27,386 bases of DNA, taken from Mucidula mucida (Eukaryota > Basidiomycota > Agaricomycetes > Agaricales > Physalacriaceae). Positions 19,453 through 27,386 of the stretch are shown one piece after another. The position numbers were made by a program, and so were the translations under genes. The stretch is from the NCBI GenBank assembly GCA_015501055.1, contig JADNYV010000454.1:1-27386 (forward strand), read 5' to 3'. The notes below the pieces were generated by a model. It worked only from the letters and a program-made list of their open reading frames with translations, had not been told where the DNA came from and did not search any database. Numbering within the stretch: the first letter of the stretch is position 1; each line of letters begins with the position of its first letter.

Positions 19453-21416
19453 ATGACGACGCCAGAGTCTAAGCCTCCCTCCACTATCGACTCAGTGCAC
19501 TCCCCAACCTGAACGAGAAGACAGAGCTTCAGGATGATGCTCCTTCTGTTCCAGGGGACGAAGAGATGGAGTATCCCTCGAGTGGGAAGCTGGCGCTGAT
19601 TTCTCTTGGTCTGGCGCTTGCGACGTTCGTGGTAAGTAATACCTCTGCTTTGAGGCTTCTTCTGTTGACATTACTCGTAGGTCGCGCTCGACAACACTAT
19701 CATTGGTACTCTTATAATGGTTCATCAACGTTGAATCACTCTAATATTTTTTTCCCATCAGCAACTGCTATCCCCACCATCACGACCGTGTTCGACTCTC
19801 TGAACGACGTCGGCTGGTATGGCTCGTCGTACCTACTCACAATGACCTCTCTACAACCCTCCTTCGGAAAGATATACGCCAACTTTGACATGAAGATCAC
19901 GTACCTCACTGCGCTGCTCATCTTCGAGGTCGGGTCCGTCATATGTGCTGCGGCGACGTCGTCCCCCATGCTCATCGTGGGACGCGCCATCGCGGGTGTC
20001 GGCGCGTCTGCCATCTTTTCTGGCGGGATGAATATTATCGGCTATTCGGTCCCCATAGAGAAGCGAGCAATGTACGTCGCGGCGCTATCCAGCATGTTTG
20101 GCCTCGCATCGGTCGTTGGACCTCTCCTCGGCGGAGCCTTCACCGATAAGGTTTCCTGGCGGTGGTACGCTTTCTATAGCTAATCGTTATCATTGCACGT
20201 TTCACACTCTAATACTTAGGTGCTTCTGGATCAATCTCCCCTTTGGCGCCATCGCCTTCTCGAGCGTTTTCTTCTTCTTCAAGTCACCGAAGCGAAAGAC
20301 CTCTACGCTCACGTTTAAGGAAAAGATAGCCCAGATCGATCTGCTCGGGGCGCTCTTCCTCATCAGTGGCGTCACATGTCTCATCCTTGCCCTGCAATGG
20401 GGCGGTACCGTGTACCCATGGAACTCTTCTCGCGTGTATGGCCTGTTCATCGGCTTTGGGCTGATCATCGCCGTCTTCATCGTGATCCAATTCAAGAGGG
20501 CGCGAACGCCACAATCCCACCCGCCATTTTCAAACAGCGAACCGTGCTCGTTAGTGCTCTATACACGGCGCTGTTCAGCATGGGTATGTTTGTGTACGTT
20601 GTCCCTTTCTAGCCAACTCGTCGAGGTTTGAATTAACATTACGCACGCAGTGCCATTTACTATCTCCCGTTCTACTTCCAAGCCATCAAGAACACTAGCG
20701 CCGTTGGATCCGGTATTCGCACCATCCCGTACCTGGTGTCCATCACCATCTCCTCTGTCATCGTGGGCGGCTTGATAACCGTGACAGGCCACTATGCGCC
20801 CTTCCTATGGATAGGCTCCGCGATATTTACGGTGGGCTGTGCCATGATTTCGACGCTTGACGTCGATTCCAGCACGGGGATGTGGTTCGGGTACCAAGTG
20901 CTCGCAGGCGCAGGCGGGGGCGCGAGCGTGCAGATTCCGTTCTTGGCTGTCCAGGTCGCGTTGAAGCAGGCCGATATGCCCGTTGGCGGTAAGCCGCCTT
21001 GATAGCACACGTTTCCTCTGACCACCGTACATTGTTTAGTGGCGATCGTCATGTTCTTCAACTCCCTGGGTGGCGCGATCGCTATCGCCATTGCGCAGAA
21101 TATTTTCTCGAACCAGCTTATTGAGAATGTCCCCAAGTATGCGCCGAATGTGAACCCGGGGGTGGTTATCGCTGCGGGTGCGACGCACTTGCGCGAGATT
21201 GTGCCAGCGGATTCGTTGGCAGGCGTATTGGAGGCGTACGCCAAGGCGCTCCGGACGACTTTTATACCACCCATCGCGTTTGCGGGATTGGCTTTCATTA
21301 TTGGATTGGGGGTATGTCTTTCCGTTTCTGCGCCACACACCTCTCGACTCATATACGTTGTTTAGATTGAAAGAATTAATGTAAAAGGACGAAAACTTGC
21401 AGCGGTGGCTGCTTAG
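19453..21416 (+). CDS. MFS drug/H+ antiporter (DHA2-type), two apparent 1-nt deletions
   Basis: Plasma-membrane multidrug efflux transporter of the 14-TM major facilitator group. Exons: 19453-19631, 19681-19705, 19762-20164, 20220-20593, 20651-20988, 21040-21311 and 21366-21416. Signatures: ALDNTIIATAIPTI (TM1), GWYGSSYLLT, GRAIAGVGASAIFSG and motif C-like GPLLGGAF. The last helix ends at AGLAFIIGLG. Two one-base losses break the frame: near 19505 (after SVHS, where a cytosolic Asn/Glu-rich N-terminus should continue) and at 20496 (FK-EGANATIPPAIFKQ). With them restored the protein is about 547 residues. If translation starts at ATG 19566 the first loss is irrelevant and the protein is about 509. 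The donor of exon 4 is GTACGT at 20594. Confidence 0.87.
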
Positions 21417-21852
21417 ATTTACTACTCATCGCCCACCTTTCCCTATTGGTACTCAACTTAACGTATTTGGCTTAGTGCTTTGGTATTTAACTGCATTGTA
21501 ATCTCTTTTCGACTCGGTGCCATGGGGATTTGTGAACTGATGCTCGGATCCGTGAACGTTTATCCAAGTCTCTTATCTGGCGGTCTTCAATGTCGACTTG
21601 CGCGCGGGAGAAGGGCTAACGCATATCGAAGCTAGCAGCCCCCTCATGGCCTTCATCGACCCACTTATAGGCGGGTCTTGTAATGGTATACTCATGATTG
21701 CGACAGCAATCATTGACCACCTTCCATGAGTAACTTTTGGCCGAACGAGTTACAACTACATATCCATACAATACACTCGTAGTCGTACAATTGCGCCAGG
21801 ATAAATAAGATAATTTGTTCAGCAGTATGTGCATTCCCAACCAGCGGGAATT
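21417..21852. other. convergent intergenic spacer
   Basis: A 436-nt spacer between the 3' ends of the MFS gene (plus) and the coiled-coil protein gene (minus). No gene or repeat was recognised. Confidence 0.5.
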
Positions 21853-23783
21853 TCATCCCAAAACCATCCGACTCAATCTCTTCATCGGCGACATCGTCTT
21901 CTTCCTAATCCTCAACGGAGACGTCTCCTTCATCGCATCTTTACCCTGCGGACCAGGACTTGTCTTCTTCATGGACGATACGGTAGGCTTTCGTAAAGAT
22001 GATGGCGATGATGGCAGCTGCAAACGCGACGGAGAGCTTGGGTATTTGGGAGCAGAAGCTACACGCGAAGTCTTAGTCGGTGGTGTAGGCGGCCGGGTGA
22101 CTTTTTGGGACGACTGTGGAAGCTTGGATGGCGAACGTACGGGCCTCGCTTTAGTTGGCGATTCCAGGTTGAAGGACTTGTGTCGCGGTGCGTTCAGAAC
22201 ACGGACAGGCAGAAGCGACTTTTTCGTGGGCGAAGGCGATTTGGCGGCATCTAGCGTGACGCTGTCGTTTACCAGGGTGGCGTCTGGCATGTCATCATCG
22301 GCCTCCGCGTCCGACTCTACACCCTCTCCTTCCCCGAGAGCAAGTAATGATCCCAATTCGACATGCTTAGACGAACCATCGGAACTAGAGACAGCTGAAG
22401 ACGCCGAAGGTTCAAAGAAACCCAAGTCTGAGGAACCAGAGAAATCATGCGGGAACTCTGGAAGGGTATACGTTGGCTCGATCTAAGGTCAAAAGTCAGA
22501 GGGTATTCCAGAATGAAGAAAGTCAATAGTACGTAGGGTTTCTCTGGTATAGCCGGTAGGTTAAGATCTCGAGGGGCGAGAGCATGTTTGTACGTCGTCG
22601 ATATAGAGAAGCGTTCCCTAGAATGACTGGCCTTGAGCTCTTGCTTGAAAGTCTGGCTGGCCAAAGCCGGTAGAGAGGCATCGCGAAGATAAGGAAGGAC
22701 AGTGGAACTATCAGAGGAGCTGACGATGACGCCTGGTTCTGGGCGGGGAACAGTCGCACTGCCGTTTAACAGTCTCGTCGAATCCATGGACGCGGAAAGA
22801 ACAATAGACTTCGGGCGGGGCATCTCCGACGATTGCATAGCGGACTGAGATACGATCTGGCTGCGAATAGGTACGGAACCATTTCTGAGCTGGACAAGAA
22901 GATCATCGACAGCGTGTTGTCGCTTCTCCGAAAGAACTGCCTGCACAGCCGAAAGATTTGAGGACGAAGGGGTGACCAGGTCTGCATTGGCGGGATCCTC
23001 CTTGGCGACGTTTTTCCAAAACTTCTTCACTCCTTGCAACTCTCTGTTCTCCTTGCGGGACTGCAGCGTCATGTTGATAGCGGAAAGGTACTGTTCGTTT
23101 GTCCGGGGACCGATAACAGCAGGAATGATGGTCGCCCAGGGAGTACCGGGTTTTGCTGCAGCGTCTCGAATAGCATCTACCAGCGCCTCGTCGTGTGTGT
23201 CTCCAGCTATAATCGCCTTGTGAACTCGCGGAAATACGGGTTCTTCCGTTTGCAGTCCCAGGCTGATGACAGTCCTGACGAATCTATCCATCTCGATACA
23301 TCTCCTCGCCTGCGTCTTGAGTATCTCCAGCGCCTCTTGGGTGATTAAGCGTACGTCAGAAGAGAGTGGGCGTTCTGCGTTTTCTAGAAAACTCAGTTGT
23401 TCTTGTAGGAGCTCCGTATCAAACTTGAGCGCGTTGTTGGCATCCGTCAATTGAGAATTTTCCGTCTTGAGTTGACAGAGTTCGTGTTCGAGTTGTAGTA
23501 TGCGTTGACTGACAGAGGCAAGGTTGTACGGCCGCATGTGTCCTTCTGCTGGATAGAGGAATGTAGGCGATCCTGGCGGTGTATACAAGGCATGTGGCGG
23601 TGGTATCATGATCTGCGTAATGTTTGGCGCAAAAGTAGACGGGCGAGCCTGCTCGCCAATGTTGCTGAGGGAATATGAACGAGTGAGGGCGTCCAAGGGC
23701 TCAACACCAATGCCTACTAGCGGTTCCGACTTGGTACGCCGGTGGATAAGATGTGACAGTCGCCGAAAGAGTGGAAACCGCAT
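21853..23783 (-). CDS. coiled-coil protein of unknown function
   Basis: Two exons (minus strand), 23783-22533 and 22482-21853, joined by a 50-nt intron (GTACTA..CTTAG), give 626 residues. I recognise no named family. Residues about 90-135 form a coiled coil (RILQLEHELCQLKTENSQL and following heptads). About 140-260 look helical and folded (RCIEMDRFVRTVISLGLQ, GTPWATIIPAVIGPRTNEQY). The C-terminal third is disordered and basic, rich in SP/TP sites (SPTKKSLLPVRV, RPPTPPTKTS, KKTMSPMKRLSR), as in cytoskeletal or cell-cycle-regulated proteins; that role is only a guess. The start at 23783 is the first ATG of the frame and begins with a basic MRFPLFRRLSHLIHRR. The frame is intact. Confidence 0.78.
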
Positions 23784-23877
23784 AGAAACGACAGGCCAGA
23801 AGATGAACGGACAGAAGAGAGAGCAGGTCTAGTTTGTTCACCGCGGCACTGATTGGTCCGATCTGATCGATGATCGG

Positions 23878-24261
23878 TAGGGCTGTGCAATAAACCGAGG
23901 TTTTGGTTTACCAGTAAAAAATCAAGAGGGAGCCTGGAGGTTAATTTACCTGCACATGACTGAGTCATGTGACCCCACCCTCACCCTGTTCAGTGTTTGT
24001 GCTCGTCCCATGCAAGCATTTGGTGTCTAACTTCACATATAAATCAAAGCATTTTGTCAGCCAGCTGTCATTATCTAATAGAATCTAGTGCAGAGACACT
24101 GTGTAGAGGAGGCCTTGACTGTACAAGACATCGCGGAGGAACGAAATGTGGCGCAGATCACATGATTTTGTCATGTGCTAGGTAAAAAACGGTTTAATAC
24201 CGATAAAAAACCAGGGCCTCCGGGAGATGGTTGGTAAAATACCGTATTTCTACCACCCCTG
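23878..24261. mobile_element. MITE-like element with diverged terminal inverted repeats
   Basis: Non-coding, about 384 bp. The left end TAGGGCTGTGCAATAAACCG and the reverse complement of the right end CAGGGGTGGTAGAAATACGG are related. Deeper in, both arms share TTTACCT(A)GCACATGAC-N4-TCATGTGA (23945-23972, and 24158-24186 inverted). Terminal CAGGG-type ends suggest a hAT-like non-autonomous DNA transposon. No convincing 8-bp target duplication was found, so the copy is old or the borders are a few bases off. No coding capacity. Confidence 0.5.
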
Positions 24262-24324
24262 GAGGTTTTGTCCACGACCTTACTGATCGGAAACTAAAAG
24301 ATTGACAACGACACCTTTACCACA

Positions 24325-24427
24325 TGCCCCCTGCAAGGCTCGAACTTGCGACCTCCAGATTACCCGTTCCGCGACGGTCATACATGAAGTATGAGACTGG
24401 CGCTCTAGCCAACTGAGCCAAGGAGGC
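24325..24427 (-). tRNA. elongator tRNA-Met(CAU) with 29-nt intron
   Basis: The acceptor stem GCCTCCT (from 24427) pairs with AGGGGGC, followed by discriminator A at 24325. The D arm GGCTCAGTTGGCTAGAGC carries the A box. The anticodon loop CTCATA..A gives CAU, with intron 24389-24361 right after position 37. The anticodon stem is CCAGT/TCTGG with the T31-T39 mismatch usual in elongator tRNA-Met. The variable loop is AGGTC. The T arm GCAAG-TTCGAGC-CTTGC is perfect. It is distinct from initiator tRNA by its T loop. Confidence 0.93.
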
Positions 24428-24628
24428 GATGTTAGGAGCTCAGGGTGATAAATGTGAGAATTGCCAGTATTGATGGAAACAGGCGCAACGTACACGAAAT
24501 GGTACACCATTTTCTTTGGTTAGAGCATGAATCCATTTTATTGAAGGTCCTCTGGAGAATTGATCCAAGGTGTTTGAAGGGTCGATGCGATATGTTTGGT
24601 AAGTGATCGAAGTCTGCTCTTGACCACC

Positions 24629-25737
24629 ATGGCTGGAATTGGACCTGAACTACCTCCTCACCTTCGCTTCCAAAATAGTCAAGACGACAACGACGATGAG
24701 GATGGCCCAGTACCAGGACCCTCGGTTGCGGGGCCCCAAATTCCCGTCAATTTACTAGTTGCTCGGCAGTCGGTTCAGAACGAAAATGATGAGGAGGATG
24801 AAGATGACTATGTTCCCTCTCTACCGCCGGATCTCCTCGCATCACGAAAGGCTGGACCGAGTGCTCCTACACGTGTACCCGCAAAACAAGTGAAAGGACC
24901 TACCTTACCCTCCGCCTACTATCCCGATGGTGATTCTGACGACGACGTTGGACCGCGGCCACTGCCTCCCACGGCGCAAGGGAATAACAATAAAATAGAT
25001 GGCGTTCAACAGTTTTTGGAAAAGGAGGAAAGACGCCGGCAACAGATAGAGGTATGTTGAATGGGTTTGCCATGTTTTGTTGACTGACTGTAATGTAGGA
25101 AGCATCTAAACCTAAAGCTCTACAACGCGACGAGTGGATGCTCAGGCCCCCAACGTCTTCGGAGTTACTCGCTAGTGAGTCGGTGCGCGATGTGCACTTT
25201 GATCATCATTAATGTATCATAGACCTGGATCCCACCAAAATGAATCGACCTCGTCAGTTTGCACGATCCGCAGCACCAGCCCCAAAGAACACTGACAGCA
25301 ATCTGTGGACTGAGACGCCTGCCGAACGTCAACAGCGCCTCGCGGACGAAGTCTCGGGAAAGCGCAAGCGCGTCGTAAATGCTGAAGAAGCTATCAGCCC
25401 CGAAGAAGCCTTAGAAGCGCGCAAAAAGCGAAAAAGGGACGAGAATATCCGAAAAGGTGTCGACGAACATACAGTGCGTGTCTCGACTTTCAATGTCAAA
25501 TTTTCATCGTTTTCCAGCGCCAAAGTTCGCGGGTCCGCACTTGTCGAGGAACATACCAGGGGCTTGGCCGGCAAAAAGGATGAGGACGATGATCCTTCAA
25601 AAGCTGTCTGGGATCACTCGAGAGACATGTCGTTGGGTGGACGCCTCATGGACGATGGTAAACGGAACAAGATGGTCCGTGAGGCTAAAGGTCTTGGAGA
25701 CCGCTTTGGTACGGGTACGAGTGGTGGATTCTTGTAA
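24629..25737 (+). CDS. GPALPP-motif protein (DUF3752)
   Basis: Small nuclear-type acidic protein of the GPALPP1/DUF3752 family; its molecular role is poorly known. Exons 24629-25051, 25099-25174 and 25223-25737 give 337 residues. GPxLPP motifs: GPELPP at residues 5-10, GPTLPS and GPRPLPP further on, within Asp/Glu-rich stretches. Family core: EWMLRPPTSSELLANLDPTK, then ARSAAPAP, LWTETPAERQQRLADEV and KRKRVV. The C-terminus is basic and ends GDRFGTGTSGGFL. A 44-nt stretch at 25482-25525 looks like an intron (GTGCGT..TCCAG) but its removal would break the frame, so I read through it. A real intron there would imply an indel nearby. The start has a good context (ACCACCATGGCT). Confidence 0.85.
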
Positions 25738-25823
25738 AGTTCGGACATCTGCTATCGTTGAAACCTGTTTCATTCAAGTGTTATCGTCTTGCTCCGCATG
25801 GCGATTCCGCGATATCGCATGCT

Positions 25824-25830
25824 TATATAT
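25824..25830 (+). promoter_or_regulatory. TATA element of the first GNAT gene
   Basis: TATATAT, about 36 nt upstream of the ATG at 25866, inside the 128-nt spacer after the DUF3752 gene. Confidence 0.4.
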
Positions 25831-25865
25831 GTACGGTTGGGCATCCCCGACGAACAATTCCGCCC

Positions 25866-26476
25866 ATGTCCGACTGGAAACCTGATCCCCTCTTCAAAAT
25901 CGAGACCCCTCGAGTTATCATCTCACATCTACTCCCTGACGACAACTCACATTGCGAATTCATCGTCGCCTTATACAATTCGCCGCTGTTCATTGCCGAC
26001 TCTGGAAAGACCGGCGTCGACACCCCGCGACAGCACAGCGATTCATCAATGGTCGCGTCAAAGGCCTACATTCCAAGTACGGCTATGGGATCTATCTCGT
26101 TTCACTGAAGGAGGATTCACGGCCCATTGGAATCGTCAGTTTGGTTAAAGGCGACGCCATCGAGTCATTCCCAGCCCCTGACGTTGGATTTGCCTTTCTG
26201 CCTGAAGCCACTGGCAAGGGATATGCGACAGAGGCAGCTCGCGCCTTGCTTGATTATGCAGGGAATGAGCTGGGAGTGAAGGAAGTGTTTGCGTTTTGCA
26301 AGCCGCATAACGCGAAAAGCAGAGGCGTTATGGAGAGATTGGGAATGGAGTATCGAGGTGTTAAGAAGCTCAAGATGTTTGGATCAGAGGAAAGTGCGGT
26401 CTATGTACTGGCCGGGATGAAAGAGCTCGCGGACTATGGTATCGGAGAAACGTGGATGCAATCCGCAGTACAATAA
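25866..26476 (+). CDS. GNAT N-acetyltransferase (RimJ/RimL-like), copy 1, apparent 1-nt deletion
   Basis: GNAT-fold acetyl-CoA-dependent acetyltransferase, Acetyltransf_3 type; substrate unknown. Single exon. Start MSDWKPDPLFKIETPRVIIS. Acetyl-CoA-binding motif A is GKGYATEAARALLDYA, followed by ERLGMEYRGVKK. The frame slips at a C run (26023-26026): upstream reads GVDTP, downstream AQRFINGRVKGLHS. One extra C would join them as DTPATAQRFINGR, matching copy 2 (DTPEKARAIINGR). The length is then exactly 203 residues. It is the tandem paralogue of the gene at 26574. Confidence 0.8.
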
Positions 26477-26556
26477 GCATATGGACGCAGTCCTTGACAG
26501 TAATCAAGGGGTAGAGTAGACTTTGTATGTATATAAGTAGACTCGGTATGTTGAAA
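26475..26556 (+). promoter_or_regulatory. GNAT promoter module, copy A (with TATATAAG at 26530-26537)
   Basis: A segment starting AAGCATATGGA, passing through AGACTTTGTAT..ATATAAGTAG and ending ATGTTGAAA. The TATA element is 37 nt before the ATG at 26574. It is repeated at 27317-27376. Confidence 0.6.
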
Positions 26557-26573
26557 CAACTAATAGTCTTATC

Positions 26574-27211
26574 ATGACTGACTCGGACTGGAAACCAGAT
26601 CCCAACTTCCGCATCGAAACCCCGCGCCTCATCATCTCCCATCTCCTCCCCGATTCGCTCGAGCATTGCCAGTTCCTTGTAGACCTATACACATCCCCAG
26701 AATTCATAGCTGCAGCGGGGAAGGACCTCGGGGTGGACACGCCCGAGAAAGCACGAGCGATCATAAACGGGCGCGTAAAGGCGATCCATTCCGCCGATGG
26801 ACATGGGCAGTTCCTCGTCTCCGAGAAGACTGAAACTACTCCTCGACCCGTGGGGATGGTGGGCCTCGTACGAAGTCGCCCCGATCACGACCCCAGCACT
26901 TGGCTCCCATTTCCCGATATCGGATATGCGATGCATGCAAAGTACGCTGGAAAAGGATACGCCACAGAGGCGGGCGGGCGCTGATGGACTACGCACTCGC
27001 CAACTGGGGGGTAGAAGGAATACTGGGGATTACAGCCACATGGAATGCCGCGAGTCGACGTGTGATGGAGAAGCTTGGAATGGAGTATAGAGGCACTTAC
27101 AACTTGAAGAATACCCCTTATGCGCCTGCCGTCATTTGGGCTCAGCCAGGGTTGAAGGATCTGAAAGAGTATGGGTTCGACAAGTTCATAGAGGAAGAAG
27201 CGAAATCTTGA
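26574..27211 (+). CDS. GNAT N-acetyltransferase (RimJ/RimL-like), copy 2, apparent 1-nt deletion
   Basis: Paralogue of the preceding gene, 97 nt downstream on the same strand. Start MTDSDWKPDPNFRIETPRLI. The fold elements are in the same order: PFPDIGYAMHAKYAGKGYATEA, RALMDYALANWG and EKLGMEYRGTYNLKNTPY. The frame slips in a G run at about 26971-26974. One G more gives EAGRALMDYA, matching motif A of copy 1, and an exact length of 212 residues. Without it translation stops at 26984, just after the acetyl-CoA loop. Substrate unknown. Confidence 0.8.
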
Positions 27212-27316
27212 TAATAAGTAATCGCGAAGATGGTTTTTTGTTAGTGTACATAACAGTCCGATCCAAATACACAGTGAGTAGTTGGAAAGAAGCAACAAGG
27301 CGGGATGCAGTCTAAG

Positions 27317-27376
27317 AAGCATATGGACCACGGGTAGCGCAGACTTTGTATATAAGTAGGCTCAGCATGTTGAAAA
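27317..27376 (+). promoter_or_regulatory. GNAT promoter module, copy B (with TATATAAG at 27349-27356)
   Basis: The same order of blocks as copy A: AAGCATATGGA, GGGTAG, AGACTTTGTAT, ATAAGTAG and ATGTTGAAA, with small indels. No gene follows inside the window, so a third GNAT copy is expected within a few dozen bases of the right edge. Confidence 0.55.
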
Positions 27377-27386
27377 CCAATTCAAA

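Noticed and set aside
20792..21352. Minus-strand ORF of 186 codons
   Set aside because: Antisense to transmembrane helices of the MFS gene, whose family motifs and splice phases are clear on the plus strand.

Overview
This window looks like nuclear DNA of a basidiomycete fungus, probably an Agaricomycete. Almost every gene is split by 45-60 nt GT..AG introns, micro-exons of 10-25 nt occur, and the gene content is typical of that group. The species cannot be named from the sequence. All exon maps were derived by hand from splice signals, reading phase and recalled family motifs, with no database search.

Layout. Positions 1-1256 (-): the 5' part of an O-fucosyltransferase-like gene, cut by the window edge. 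1698-5557 (-): a secreted GH31 alpha-glucosidase gene broken by an 828-nt 5'-truncated LINE (2106-2933) with poly(A) tail and 13-bp target duplication. 5848-6508 (-): peptidyl-tRNA hydrolase. 6830-8773 (+): a PAQR/hemolysin-III-type receptor with a long N-terminal extension. 9464-12804 (+): a secreted GH92 alpha-mannosidase in 18 exons. 12995-13078 (-): a decayed tRNA-Ile. 13660-17230 (-): an 1149-residue membrane-anchored, repeat-rich protein. About 17.2-19.45 kb: almost nothing recognisable. 19453-21416 (+): an MFS DHA-type drug/H+ antiporter. 21853-23783 (-): a coiled-coil protein of unknown function. 23878-24261: a MITE-like inverted-repeat element. 24325-24427 (-): intron-containing elongator tRNA-Met. 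24629-25737 (+): a GPALPP/DUF3752 nuclear protein. 25866-27211 (+): two tandem GNAT acetyltransferases, with the duplicated promoter of a probable third copy at the right edge.

Themes. Three genes concern glycans (O-fucosyltransferase, GH31, GH92), but they look like neighbours rather than a co-regulated cluster. The two most informative structural observations are the fresh-looking LINE insertion into GH31 and a series of about seven apparent single-base losses, all in or beside short homopolymers. The losses break GH92 (three), the MFS gene (two) and both GNAT genes (one each). In every affected gene the total coding length returns to a multiple of three if those bases are put back. This points either to homopolymer under-calling in the assembly or to clustered pseudogenisation. 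I found no CRISPR array, operon or clearly new enzymatic system. The least described proteins are the 1149-residue repeat protein and the N-terminal half of the PAQR protein.
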